DNA of 64,000 bases from Bacillus sp. NTK034 (GCF_017303275.1 NZ_JAFKOJ010000003.1:372001-436000), one strand, 5' to 3'; positions 20,393 through 28,564 are shown, numbered from the stretch's first letter. The notes: generated from the sequence alone by a model not told the origin. A program made the numbers and translations.

Positions 20393-20406
20393 TGAAAACG
20401 TTTTTA
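20393..20406. promoter_or_regulatory. cre-like site upstream of nupC
   Basis: TGAAAACGTTTTTA matches the cre consensus at 13 of 14 positions; it lies 32-45 bases before the nupC start, in the leader downstream of the candidate promoter. Confidence 0.55.
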
Positions 20407-20450
20407 CGAAACGCCAAAAATATAGACCTCACATTAAAGAGGTTTGTGAA

Positions 20451-20467
20451 TAGACGTCAGACATCTA
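20451..20467. promoter_or_regulatory. 17-bp near-perfect palindrome upstream of nupC, GntR-type operator candidate
   Basis: TAGACGTCAGACATCTA reads nearly the same on the other strand (14 of 16 paired positions; the centre base is unpaired). The GTCnGAC core is reminiscent of operators for GntR-family (FCD) regulators. It sits about +10 to +26 from the candidate start of transcription, where a repressor could block elongation. Confidence 0.5.
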
Positions 20468-20483
20468 ACTTGATTACATGTCC

Positions 20484-20511
20484 ATTTTAACATGAATCCG
20501 CTTGCAGTAAA
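20484..20511 (-). promoter_or_regulatory. Candidate sigma-A promoter of nupC
   Basis: On the minus strand TTTACT, a 16-base spacer, then TAAAAT (4 of 6 and 5 of 6 against TTGACA/TATAAT). The rest of the 360-base gap between nupC and the next gene holds the two operator candidates above, the next promoter, and nothing else I can support. Confidence 0.45.
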
Positions 20512-20691
20512 GAGTTTTTTTCTTGCCAAGTTAAATTTGTTGATTAATCTCCTATTTTGTTCACATTTTCAAAGATTTTATTCTCTCTAAAGTGGCCAAT
20601 AACATTAAAATCTTTCAGTGCCTAAATAAAATACCTTCGATTTTATTTTCTTTCCCCGGTATAATTGCCCATTCGGGACAAACATCATTTT

Positions 20692-20699
20692 CATACAAT
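20692..20699 (+). promoter_or_regulatory. Sporulation-type -10 element (CATACAAT) before the YjcZ-like gene
   Basis: CATACAAT is the -10 form used by mother-cell sigma-E (and close to sigma-K) promoters. It lies 27 bases before the start codon, with the ribosome site 14 bases on. I see no clear -35 box. Confidence 0.4.
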
Positions 20700-20725
20700 G
20701 TCACTAGATGTCAGGAGGTGTTAGA

Positions 20726-20830
20726 ATGGGCGCAGGTGCAGGGTATGGCGGCGGTTTTGCTTTAATCGTTGTCCTGTTTATACTTCTAATCATTGTTGGT
20801 GCTGCTTTCGTTGGTGGAGGCTACTATTAA
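20726..20830 (+). CDS. YjcZ-family tiny sporulation membrane protein
   Basis: A 34-residue protein: Gly/Tyr-rich head ([10 protein letters not shown]), one membrane helix [18 protein letters not shown] and a GGGYY tail. This is the layout of the YjcZ family of small proteins in spore formers. GGAGGTG precedes the ATG. The mother-cell type -10 element upstream agrees with expression during sporulation. Confidence 0.9.
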   Translation: MGAGAGYGGGFALIVVLFILLIIVGAAFVGGGYY

Positions 20831-20851
20831 TATCTAAAAAATCTACAGCGC

Positions 20852-20885
20852 AAAAAATCTGCCCGTACTTGGGCAGATTTTTTTT
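20852..20885 (+). terminator. Intrinsic terminator after the YjcZ-like gene
   Basis: Stem AAAAAATCTGCCC/GGGCAGATTTTTT with loop GTACTT and a T-run. Confidence 0.88.
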
Positions 20886-20974
20886 CAGCCTTCCTGTTAA
20901 AATGAATCAGTATGATAATCGGTTTAATGTCCAAAATAAGGATAGTTCTTAAAATTTAGAAGGAGGTATTCAGC

Positions 20975-21184
20975 ATGAACAAAAGAGACAAAAATGATGG
21001 CACGAATATTGCGGGCAGATATTATGAAACTGAAGATTATAACAGGAATGATCAGCTTTCATCAGGCCTGGCGACAACCCATGAACAAGTGAGTGACGCA
21101 TATATGGAAGGACAAGCTGATGCCGTAATTGAAGACGTTGTCGGGGTGGATATTTCCATTCCGCGCAAAGGGTATGATGAATAA
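20975..21184 (+). CDS. yozQ: YozQ family (DUF4025) protein
   Basis: A 69-residue hydrophilic protein. The segment DQLSSGLATTHEQVSDAYMEG followed by GVDISIPRKGYDE is the conserved core of YozQ. Function is unknown. ATG lies 8 bases after AGGAGG. The next small gene follows 22 bases later and shares the terminator. Confidence 0.85.
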   Translation: MNKRDKNDGTNIAGRYYETEDYNRNDQLSSGLATTHEQVSDAYMEGQADAVIEDVVGVDISIPRKGYDE

Positions 21185-21206
21185 CGCAAAGTAAGGAGGC
21201 AATTCA

Positions 21207-21368
21207 ATGGCACCAAAAGATGCTCAAGATGATCTCGGCCAGTACAAAATGCCGGAAGTTCTCAGAAAAAAGAGGAATTCCTCCTATCGGGTGGGATACC
21301 AGGCTACAACAGGCAACCAGACACCTGGTGAACCTGAAGCAGGTAAGAGAACAGATCAGGAAAATTAA
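21207..21368 (+). CDS. Small hydrophilic hypothetical protein, co-transcribed with yozQ
   Basis: A 53-residue protein, MAPKDAQDDLGQYKMPEVLRK at the start and a Gly/Thr/Glu-rich tail. AAGGAGG precedes the ATG and a terminator hairpin follows. I do not recognise a family. Expression with yozQ suggests a related, perhaps sporulation-stage, role; this is inference only. Confidence 0.6.
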   Translation: MAPKDAQDDLGQYKMPEVLRKKRNSSYRVGYQATTGNQTPGEPEAGKRTDQEN

Positions 21369-21420
21369 AATCTGTTCAACATGGATTGCTGATTTAGATT
21401 GCAGCGGTGATAAAATTGAT

Positions 21421-21450
21421 AAACAAAAGAGAGGATGCTGGGACATCTTC
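21421..21450. terminator. Bidirectional terminator
   Basis: AAACAAAAGAGA pairs with TCTCTTTTGTTT, extended by ATG/CAT across small bulges; serves the yozQ unit and the molybdoenzyme gene opposite. Confidence 0.7.
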
Positions 21451-21499
21451 TCTTTTGTTTATGACTATATAAGAAATTCGGGAATTTGCACCTGAAAAA

Positions 21500-22558
21500 T
21501 TATTCTACCTGAATTTTTATCTTTTGCACAGCATTATATCCATATCCTTTTCTGTTCCAGTAAGGCTTTAATGGCTGCATATTGCCCGTAGAATCGCTGG
21601 CCCTTACAAGAATGGTATGCTCACCCTTATATGCCTCCCAATCAAAATGCCACTTTACCCAGGAATATTTTTCGTTTTCCCTGTATTTAAGAGTGGCCTT
21701 TCTCCAAGTAACACCATGATCTATGCTTAATGCCACCTCATTAATTGTTCCTGTGCCAGTCCAGGCAATTCCTTTTATAGCATGAAATCCTTCTTTCAAA
21801 ATGGAATAATTCAATGGCTGCTGGATTGTGCTATTAACATTCATGGCTGTAACAGGCTTTTTATCTAAATCGCTGTCTTTATAGGGATAATAAACATAAT
21901 CTTTTGATTGAAAAGGACCATTAAATTCATGACGAATAATAAAAATATTTCTTAGCCACTTGACGGAGGCCATTGCATACCATTGAGGCACGATCAGCCT
22001 GAATGGATATCCATGCTTATAAGGGATGGGCTTGCCGTTGTACTCATAAGCTACAATCGTATCTTCACCGAGTGCCTTCTCAATTGGCAGGCTTCTGGCA
22101 AAGTAAAAGGATCCTTTCAAATCTTTTCGCTCACCAAAATCCATTCCTGCAAACACGGCTTCTTTACTTCCATCCAAAAGTCCGGCTTTATCCAGCAGTT
22201 CTTTCAATGGCACTCCCTTCCATTTCCCCTGACTGACTGCTCCTTCTTCCCATTGCTCACCAAAAACCTTAGGTTTAAATTTCGCTCTGTTATTGCCAGC
22301 GCATTCCAGAGAGACCAGAATGGTTTTGGTAGGAAAGCGGGAAAGTTCACTTAAAGATATTTCCATCGCTTGTTTCACATTCCCACTAATGGACAAAAAC
22401 AAATTATGAGGGCTAATTATCGGGTAGGAAAAATGGTTTCTTAAATAAAAATATTCCTGCGGTGTTTTCCAGCTCTCCAAAAAATGAATGGGAGACTCCT
22501 GATTTTCAGGAGACAGACTTAGCGTTTTCAGATAAGGTGCTGAAAACTGTCTATTCAT
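21500..22558 (-). CDS. Sulfite-oxidase-family molybdopterin oxidoreductase
   Basis: A 352-residue cytosolic protein with the sulfite oxidase molybdopterin domain followed by the Mo-co dimerisation domain. The molybdenum-ligand Cys is C86 in SLECAGNNR. Further family segments are WKGVPLKELLDKAG, YNGKPIPYKHGYPFRLI and VKWLRNI. The C-terminal part carries EVALSIDHGVTWRKATL. There is no Tat signal or haem domain, unlike the exported bacterial enzymes. True substrate (sulfite or another oxo-anion) is unknown. ATG after GGAGGTGATGGTTC. It is divergent from yqjF. Confidence 0.88.
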   Translation of the reverse strand: MNRQFSAPYLKTLSLSPENQESPIHFLESWKTPQEYFYLRNHFSYPIISPHNLFLSISGNVKQAMEISLSELSRFPTKTILVSLECAGNNRAKFKPKVFGEQWEEGAVSQGKWKGVPLKELLDKAGLLDGSKEAVFAGMDFGERKDLKGSFYFARSLPIEKALGEDTIVAYEYNGKPIPYKHGYPFRLIVPQWYAMASVKWLRNIFIIRHEFNGPFQSKDYVYYPYKDSDLDKKPVTAMNVNSTIQQPLNYSILKEGFHAIKGIAWTGTGTINEVALSIDHGVTWRKATLKYRENEKYSWVKWHFDWEAYKGEHTILVRASDSTGNMQPLKPYWNRKGYGYNAVQKIKIQVE

Positions 22559-22698
22559 GAACCATCACCTCCATTCATAAATACAATGCAATGCCCAGCG
22601 TTAGAACTATAGACAATCAACACTTCATTTATGCTAAGTTTAATGCCGGCATTATGAGGAATAATCATTTATATAACATGATGAAGGGCGGTAAGGAA

Positions 22699-23448
22699 AT
22701 GAAAGAAGAATTGAGGATAACAGGACATAGGCCTTTTTCACTGCCTGATAAACCCTGGGTTATGGAACAAATATGGAATGATGTATTATTTGCTCATTGG
22801 CCGGTACCTGCAGAAATAATGAAAGAACACATCCCTTCACAGTTAACATTAGATACATACAACGGTACAGCATGGGTTGGAATCGTACCTTTCTGGATCA
22901 GTAAAATGAGGGTGCGCGGCTTGCCGCCATTGCCAATTATGAAATCGATGAATGAATTGAATGTAAGGACTTATGTGGAGTATGAGGGCATGAAAGGAGT
23001 ATATTTTTTTAGCATGGATGCAGACAACTTTTTAGCCGTAACAGGGGCCAGAATGTTGTATTTCCTGCCGTATATGAATGCTGAAATGCAAGTTAGTAAG
23101 TCTGAAGGATTAATTAATTATGAAAGCAGGCGAACACACAGCCATTCTGAGAGCGGCCAATTCAAAGCCAATTATAAGCCAATATCAAGCCCCTTTAATT
23201 CAAAAGCAGGAACACTTGATGAATGGCTCACTGAAAGGTATTGCTTATGGGTAATAAAAGGTGAAAAAGTTTTCCGCGGGGATATCCATCATACAAAATG
23301 GCAGCTGCAGAAAGCTTCTTGTACGATACATCAAAACACTTTAGCTTCATTTTTGCCCCGCAAGTACCTTGAAGGCGAACCAATAGTACACTACTCTCCG
23401 GAAAAACATGCTTATTTCTGGCCTTTGATAAAGGTTTCTTCACCATAA
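22699..23448 (+). CDS. yqjF: YqjF family (DUF2071) protein
   Basis: A 249-residue cytosolic protein of the DUF2071 family: NDVLFAHWPVPAEIMKEHIP at the start, then GTAWVGIVPFWISKMRVRG and LNVRTYVEYEGMKGVYFFSMD. Function is unknown. I place the start at ATG 22699, 7 bases after AAGGGCGG, which matches the family length; upstream in-frame codons back to 22591 lack ribosome sites. It shares a divergent intergenic region with the molybdoenzyme gene. Confidence 0.85.
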   Translation: MKEELRITGHRPFSLPDKPWVMEQIWNDVLFAHWPVPAEIMKEHIPSQLTLDTYNGTAWVGIVPFWISKMRVRGLPPLPIMKSMNELNVRTYVEYEGMKGVYFFSMDADNFLAVTGARMLYFLPYMNAEMQVSKSEGLINYESRRTHSHSESGQFKANYKPISSPFNSKAGTLDEWLTERYCLWVIKGEKVFRGDIHHTKWQLQKASCTIHQNTLASFLPRKYLEGEPIVHYSPEKHAYFWPLIKVSSP

Positions 23449-23489
23449 CAAAAATTTGATCGTATTAATGGTGTAACCCATTCAATACC

Positions 23490-23627
23490 TCATTTCTTAA
23501 AGTAAAGTTCTGCAAGCAGTTTTTTTGCTTCATTGTACGATAGCCCTGATTGGCTATTCAGCCTTTTCACTTCATCAATATCAGTTCCTGCTATAGTAAG
23601 ATTTCGCTTTTTCTCTCGGCGGTCCAT
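23490..23627 (-). CDS. Small protein resembling gamma-type acid-soluble spore proteins
   Basis: A 45-residue protein starting MDRREKKRNLTIAGTDIDEV and continuing KRLNSQSGLSYNEAK. The AGTDxxEVKxxNxQS pattern recalls the repeat of gamma-type SASP, but this protein has only one copy and a C-terminal helix KLLAELYFKK. GGAGGTGATCC precedes the ATG. The spore-protein link is tentative; a short regulator is the alternative. Confidence 0.6.
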   Translation of the reverse strand: MDRREKKRNLTIAGTDIDEVKRLNSQSGLSYNEAKKLLAELYFKK

Positions 23628-23718
23628 TGGATCACCTCCTATTCAAAATTTTGTTCAAAACATTTTCAATAATTTTCTCTTTTTTTGGCCATACTAAGAA
23701 AAAAAGGGGGCGTTTCCA

Positions 23719-23901
23719 ATTTTTTTCAATAAAAAAGGCCAAGATGACAAGCCAGAAGTTGTAATGCTGGACACAGAGGTGTATTCCTGTAATAGCTGCA
23801 ATGGCTGGATGAGAAAAGATTTTGCCTCTTCAGATTTAAAATGCCCATTATGCGGTGATGAAACAACTGCCGAAATGAGGGAATTGCCTCAAATTCTATA
23901 A
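23719..23901 (+). CDS. YdjO-like cold-inducible zinc-ribbon protein, apparent ATT start
   Basis: A 60-residue protein with two CxxC pairs, YSCNSCNGWMRKDFASSDLK followed by CPLCGDE, as in the YdjO/cold-inducible family. The frame has no ATG, GTG or TTG before an ATG at 23764 that would leave only 45 residues and a bare zinc ribbon. An ATT at 23719 lies 8 bases after AAGGGGG and would give a N-terminus (FFNKKGQDD) like those of relatives. Initiation at ATT is therefore inferred. Confidence 0.72.
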   Translation: MFFNKKGQDDKPEVVMLDTEVYSCNSCNGWMRKDFASSDLKCPLCGDETTAEMRELPQIL

Positions 23902-23910
23902 TCAAGATAT

Positions 23911-23949
23911 AAAGAAAGACTGTTGTCTGGTAAATAACAGTCTTTCTTT
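23911..23949. terminator. Bidirectional terminator
   Basis: A 14-bp perfect stem AAAGAAAGACTGTT/AACAGTCTTTCTTT around an 11-nt loop, between convergent genes. Confidence 0.85.
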
Positions 23950-23956
23950 ATTAATT

Positions 23957-24199
23957 TCAATAATCTCCATATAATTCCTGAAAGGCCTTTTCTGCGTCTT
24001 TTTCAGAAGAAAATAAGGCATCATCTTCTTCTATTAAATGGAATGATTCATTAAGGAAGAGGGCCACTGCATTAGGATCTTTAGGATGCTGTACAATTTC
24101 AGCCGGCCTGACGTTTGCTACACTTGGAGTATGAGGGTTATGATATATAACAAAAACCTCATCACCAGATTTCACCTTTTTAGGATCGATTGTCTCCAA
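23957..24199 (-). CDS. SplA-like transcriptional regulator domain protein
   Basis: An 80-residue protein whose core GDEVFVIYHNPHTPSVANV, then AEIVQHP and ALFLNESFHLIEEDDALF, resembles SplA, the negative regulator of spore photoproduct lyase (splB) in B. subtilis. No splB is nearby. TTG 24199 lies 8 bases after AAAGGAG; a GTG at 24208 overlaps that site. It follows another small gene by about 20 bases in a likely two-gene operon. Confidence 0.68.
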   Translation of the reverse strand: METIDPKKVKSGDEVFVIYHNPHTPSVANVRPAEIVQHPKDPNAVALFLNESFHLIEEDDALFSSEKDAEKAFQELYGDY

Positions 24200-24217
24200 T
24201 TCACTCACTCCTTTAAT

Positions 24218-24406
24218 TTATAGGTTTTCGTTCTGCTGTCCAATTTCTTTTGCACCTATAATAGCATTTGCCATTTCCTGCTGTTCATGTTCATCAACTG
24301 TATCCCCAGCTGCATGTTTTAAATTTGGAAATATGCCACCTGTTTCAATGGTTACCATCTCCTCTTTTGGTGCATATGTCAGGTACTTCTCATCGTTTTC
24401 TTTCAT
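24218..24406 (-). CDS. Small acidic hypothetical protein
   Basis: A 62-residue acidic protein (MKENDEKYLTYAPKEEM at the start, DEHEQQEMANAIIGAKEIG near the end). I do not recognise a family. AAGGAG lies 7 bases before the ATG and it is followed closely by the SplA-like gene, so both are likely one transcript. Confidence 0.6.
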   Translation of the reverse strand: MKENDEKYLTYAPKEEMVTIETGGIFPNLKHAAGDTVDEHEQQEMANAIIGAKEIGQQNENL

Positions 24407-24526
24407 TAGTAAAACTCCTTCTGGTATAGATATTCGAGCATCTTTCTTTAAAGTTTTCTCTCTGCATTGTTCTTATATTCAACCATATTAATCCTAATTA
24501 AAATGGGCAAAGTAACCATATAGGTT

Positions 24527-25813
24527 TTGAATGAGGTGATAAAAATCGAAGAAAATAAGGGCTTGATTACAGCTATTCAAAAAGAAGCATTCTTGTTAAG
24601 CGATTCATATGGGCTTGACCGGATTATTAAAGCAGCCGGGGAAGCGAAATTTGTATTATTGGGAGAAGCTTCACACGGAACATCAGAATTTTATACAATT
24701 AGAGCGGAAATATCTAAAAGGCTAATTGAACAAAAAGGGTTCAATTGTATCGCAGTGGAAGGAGACTGGCCTTCCTGCTTTACTGTAAACAAGTATGTTA
24801 AAGGCTATGCGCGACTGAGCCCCCTTGATGCATTGAAAGATTTTAACCGGTGGCCGACATGGATGTGGGCAAATGAGGAAATTAAAGATCTAATAACCTG
24901 GCTTTATAATCATAATCAGCTGATTAACGAACATAGTCTAAAGGCAGGTTTCTATGGCATTGATATATATAGCCTATGGGAATCGATGCATGAGATAATA
25001 AAACTTCTTGAGACAAAGGGTGCAGCAGAGCTGGGAGCTGCTAAAAGAGCATTTGCCTGCTTTGAACCCTTTCACAGAAAGCCTGAAAATTATGCAGTGG
25101 CTGCAGAATTTTATGGGGAAGCTTGCGACAAGGAAGTTGCCGAACTTTTAGTAAAAATAAAAAATAAGTGGGAACATACCAGGAACTATGAAGAGGAATC
25201 ACTGAACCTCTTAATAAATAGCCTTGTTGCCCTGAATGCAGAAAACTATTATCGAGCAATGGTAAAAGGCGGTCCTGATGACTGGAATATTAGGGACCAT
25301 CATATGGTGAATGCACTGGAGGAAGTATCGGAGTATTATGGAAAAGATGCCAAAGTCATCGTTTGGGAACACAATACCCATATCGGAGATGCCAGGGCAA
25401 CAGATATGAAAGAAGAGGGGCTTGTTAATGTTGGGCAGATCCTCCGGGAAAAGTATGGGGAAGATCAGGTTTTCGCACTAGGATTTGGCACTCACGCAGG
25501 TACCGTTATAGCTGCAGAGCAATGGGGGGAGGAGATGCAGGTTATGGAGGTGCCCACAGCACAGGCAGGGAGCTGGGAAGATGCCCTTCAAAAGGCAGGC
25601 CCGGGTGATAAGGCTTTGCTGTTTACCGAAGAGAACCGGGATTTATTCACAGATTCTATCGGACACCGGGCTATCGGAGTTGTCTATAATCCTGAATATG
25701 AACAGGATGGAAATTATGTGTCCACTCAGATCTCACTCAGGTATGACGGCTTCATTTTTATAGAGAAGACCAATAGTTTAAACCCGCTTAATATGCCTTT
25801 GAGAAAGTCATAA
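24527..25813 (+). CDS. Erythromycin esterase family protein
   Basis: A member of the Ere/PRK-like superfamily, which uses His and Glu residues to hydrolyse esters. Family motifs are LLGEASHGTSEFY (His about residue 50), AVEGDWP, NRWPTWMWAN, VIWEHNTHIGDAR and LGFGTHAGTV. At about 420 residues it is full length. Clinical Ere enzymes open macrolide rings, but chromosomal Bacillus members are not proven to. The start is uncertain: the TTG at 24527 and GTG at 24536 have poor ribosome sites, while GAGGTGAT at 24533-24540 points to an ATC at 24545. Confidence 0.85.
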   Translation: MNEVIKIEENKGLITAIQKEAFLLSDSYGLDRIIKAAGEAKFVLLGEASHGTSEFYTIRAEISKRLIEQKGFNCIAVEGDWPSCFTVNKYVKGYARLSPLDALKDFNRWPTWMWANEEIKDLITWLYNHNQLINEHSLKAGFYGIDIYSLWESMHEIIKLLETKGAAELGAAKRAFACFEPFHRKPENYAVAAEFYGEACDKEVAELLVKIKNKWEHTRNYEEESLNLLINSLVALNAENYYRAMVKGGPDDWNIRDHHMVNALEEVSEYYGKDAKVIVWEHNTHIGDARATDMKEEGLVNVGQILREKYGEDQVFALGFGTHAGTVIAAEQWGEEMQVMEVPTAQAGSWEDALQKAGPGDKALLFTEENRDLFTDSIGHRAIGVVYNPEYEQDGNYVSTQISLRYDGFIFIEKTNSLNPLNMPLRKS

Positions 25814-25865
25814 CCTGCATTTCTGACTGAATAAATCTCACATAAAACCTATAAATTCTAAACTT

Positions 25866-25892
25866 AACCCCCTCCAAAAAACGGAGGGGGTT
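25866..25892. terminator. Bidirectional terminator
   Basis: A 10-bp perfect stem AACCCCCTCC/GGAGGGGGTT with loop AAAAAAC between the convergent Ere-like and pepF genes. Confidence 0.8.
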
Positions 25893-25896
25893 CTTG

Positions 25897-27711
25897 TTAA
25901 ACATAGCTGTTTTCCAATTCATCCACCAATGTTCCCACATAGCTTACAGCTTTGCGGATTGGATCTGGCTTGGACATATCAATGCCTGCGCTCTTAAGCA
26001 GATCAAGCGGCTTTTTCGTTCCGCCTGCTTTTAATACATTAAGCCAGCGTTCAATGGCAGGCTGCCCTTCCTCTTGAATGCTCTGTGCCATAGCAGTGGA
26101 AGCAGTCAAACCAGCTGAATAAGTATATGGATAGAGTCCCATGTAGTAATGAGGCTGTCTCATCCAGGTTAAAGCCGCCTTATCATCCAGTTCAACCGTA
26201 TCACCCCAGAATTCAGCAAGTGTTTCCATCTTTTGATCTGAAAGTGTTTTTGCCGTTAACGGAACCCCTTGATCAGCAAGACTATAAATTCTTCGCTGAT
26301 ATTCTCCCTCGAGAAGGTGTGTGACAAAGTTGTGATAATAAGTTCCAAGCAGCTGAAGAATTACCCAGCGCTTCATTCTCTTATCTTCAGTGCCCGCCAA
26401 TAAATGCTGTCCAAGCAGCAATTCGTTAAGTGTTGAGGGAGCTTCTACAAAATAAGTCGAAGGGCGGGTATTCATTATACGCTGATATTTATTGGCCAAA
26501 TAGAAATGACCCGCATGGCCGAGCTCATGTGCGAGAACGAAAGCACCGCGCATCGTGTCTGTCCATGTAATCAGGATGAAGGGATGCGATCCATATGGAC
26601 TTGAACAAAATGCACCTGTTGATTTGCCCACATTGTCAGCCAAATCAACCCAGCGTTCAGTCAAGCCTTTCTTCATTATATCTGTATACTCTGGTCCCAT
26701 TACTTTGAGTGCCTCTAATATGACTTTTGATGCTTCTTCAAATGTTGTTTCAGGATTGAACTCAGGATCTAGAGGAGCCTTCAGGTCACAAAAAAGCATC
26801 TTATCCAATCCCAGAACTTTTCTTTTTAACTGTGCATATCTGCGCATATGGGGGGCAAGCTCTTTTTGGATAATATTCAGCTGATTGTTGTACATTTCCT
26901 CTGTAACATGCTGGGAATCCAGGAGCATTTGGGTGACTGAACTGTATTTTCTCAGCTTAGAAAGTGTTACCTGCTTTTTCACCTCAGCAGAATAGGCGGA
27001 GGCAATTGTATTCTTATAGTTTTCCAGTGAATCTGTAAATGAGACATAGGCATTCCTTCTGATAGCCGTATCTGACGAAAACTCGTAACGATCTTCGTAA
27101 AGAGCAAAAGAGTTTGGCAGATCGTTTCCTTTACTGTCTTTAAAAGAGGAAAATGGCATGTCAGCAAGTTTTGCAGCCTGATACACATTATACGGAGCTC
27201 CATGGACTTCACCCAATGCTGCCAGAGTTTCTTCCGTCTCTGGAGAAAGCCTGTGCTTCTTTGATTCAAGAAGATCTGTCAGCTGTTTCCTGAAAGGCTC
27301 CAGGCCGCTTTCATTTTCTATGTATTTTTCAATCGTGCCTTCAGGCAAGGAAATTAATTCAGAGTCAATAAACGAAAGAGTGGAGGCTGCTTTTGCTCTT
27401 AAAGATGCAAGTATGGATGAATTTGCCTGATTGTTTGGATTTGTTCCATCCTCCGACTGACGCAAACTAGCATACGTTCCAGCTTGAACCAATCGGATGG
27501 AGAGCTTTTCCTGAGCGGAAAGGCAGCCCAGTAATAGTTGCGGGCCTTCATGGAGCTTTCCCTTGAACTGCTCAAAAACAGTAAGATCCTTATCTATATT
27601 TCTAATTTCTTTATGCCAATCTTCCTCTAAAGAAAATAAATCCTCCACTTTCCAGGTACGATCTTTCGGTACCTCAACACGCTTTAATCGAGTTACTTCT
27701 GTTTGAATCAT
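25897..27711 (-). CDS. pepF: Oligoendopeptidase F
   Basis: A zinc metallopeptidase of family M3B that cleaves peptides of about 7-17 residues in the cytosol. The HExxH zinc site is LAHELGHAGHF (about residue 395), with the downstream Glu ligand in STYFVEAPSTLNELLLG. It has 604 residues, the family length, and no signal peptide. ATG after GGAGGGATCGTTA. In B. subtilis PepF can interfere with sporulation signalling when overproduced; whether this copy does is unknown. Confidence 0.93.
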   Translation of the reverse strand: MIQTEVTRLKRVEVPKDRTWKVEDLFSLEEDWHKEIRNIDKDLTVFEQFKGKLHEGPQLLLGCLSAQEKLSIRLVQAGTYASLRQSEDGTNPNNQANSSILASLRAKAASTLSFIDSELISLPEGTIEKYIENESGLEPFRKQLTDLLESKKHRLSPETEETLAALGEVHGAPYNVYQAAKLADMPFSSFKDSKGNDLPNSFALYEDRYEFSSDTAIRRNAYVSFTDSLENYKNTIASAYSAEVKKQVTLSKLRKYSSVTQMLLDSQHVTEEMYNNQLNIIQKELAPHMRRYAQLKRKVLGLDKMLFCDLKAPLDPEFNPETTFEEASKVILEALKVMGPEYTDIMKKGLTERWVDLADNVGKSTGAFCSSPYGSHPFILITWTDTMRGAFVLAHELGHAGHFYLANKYQRIMNTRPSTYFVEAPSTLNELLLGQHLLAGTEDKRMKRWVILQLLGTYYHNFVTHLLEGEYQRRIYSLADQGVPLTAKTLSDQKMETLAEFWGDTVELDDKAALTWMRQPHYYMGLYPYTYSAGLTASTAMAQSIQEEGQPAIERWLNVLKAGGTKKPLDLLKSAGIDMSKPDPIRKAVSYVGTLVDELENSYV

Positions 27712-27882
27712 TAACGATCCCTCCTATTTCGATTCTCTAAATAAAGAGATTATGGGACAATTATACAGGAAGGTTTGGTAAATTTATAGACTTTTCAAAC
27801 ATTTTAAATTAACTGTACTGTAACAGCTTGAGTTTGCTTTTAAGTGGAAATGGCAGAAAATAACAGAAAATAACAGAAAATA

Positions 27883-27915
27883 AAAAAGCGGAGGGCCTGA
27901 AGCCTTCCGCTTTTT
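27883..27915 (-). terminator. Intrinsic terminator of the YhfH-like gene
   Basis: AAAAAAGCGGAGGGC pairs with GCCTTCCGCTTTTT (one wobble), loop CTGAA. Three copies of a 10-base unit AACAGAAAAT lie just beyond. Confidence 0.78.
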
Positions 27916-27918
27916 GTG

Positions 27919-28053
27919 CTACTCCATTTTTTTTGAAAGACACCGATCACATTCCATTAAATAGGATTCTGCCTGTTCCTTGACTGTTTGGCCGCACTCC
28001 GGGCATACCTTTTTGGGAAGAGTTCTAAAAAATTCAACTGGACTTTTGATCAT
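27919..28053 (-). CDS. YhfH-like small zinc-ribbon protein
   Basis: A 44-residue protein: VEFFRTLPKKVCPECGQTV followed 15 residues later by CDRC, giving two CxxC pairs for one zinc. The FFRxLPxKxCxECG opening is typical of the YhfH family, of unknown role. GGAGG lies 8 bases before the ATG. Confidence 0.78.
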   Translation of the reverse strand: MIKSPVEFFRTLPKKVCPECGQTVKEQAESYLMECDRCLSKKME

Positions 28054-28200
28054 GAATTTTCCTCCTTTTTATAATACAGTTTATTTTGTGTTCATCTGTT
28101 GTAGTACAGTATATACCAAACGAAATTAAATGTGAAGTGGTTTGATTAAATTTTTTAAAAATTTTATTTATTATGTTTTTGGGTAAAAAAATTTGGTTAG

Positions 28201-28564
28201 CATTCGGACAGCAATAGCGGAAATCCGGTGGAACGAGTCCGAACTTGGTCACCATTCTGACAAGAGAAGCGGAATTCTGGTGGAACAAGTCTTAAGCTGG
28301 CCATCATTCGGACAGCAGAAGCCGAAATCCAGTGGAACGAGTCCGAACTTGGTCACCATTCGGACAAGAGAAGCGGAATTCTGGTGGAACAAGTCCGAAC
28401 TTGGCCATCATTCGGACAGCAATAGCGGAAATCCGGTGGAACGAGTCCGAACTTTGTCACCATTCGGACAGCAATAGCGGAAATCCGGTGGAACGAGTCC
28501 GAACTTTGCCACCATTCGGACAGCAGAAAGGGAAATCCATAGGAACAAGTCCGAAAACATGGGG
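28201..28564. repeat. Seven-copy tandem repeat with a 52-bp period
   Basis: Units start at 28201, 28253, 28305, 28357, 28409, 28461 and 28513, each exactly 52 bases. Most open with CATTCGGACA and carry GTGGAACGAGTCCGAACTT. Units 1-2 and 3-4 repeat an A/B pair, and units 5 and 6 are almost identical. GTCCGAA near the end of one unit can pair with TTCGGAC at the start of the next, so each junction forms a 7-bp stem. As 52 is not divisible by 3 the open frames through it are not periodic proteins. The 147 bases before it (from 28054) are A/T-rich with no feature beyond the leader of the YhfH gene. Confidence 0.92.
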
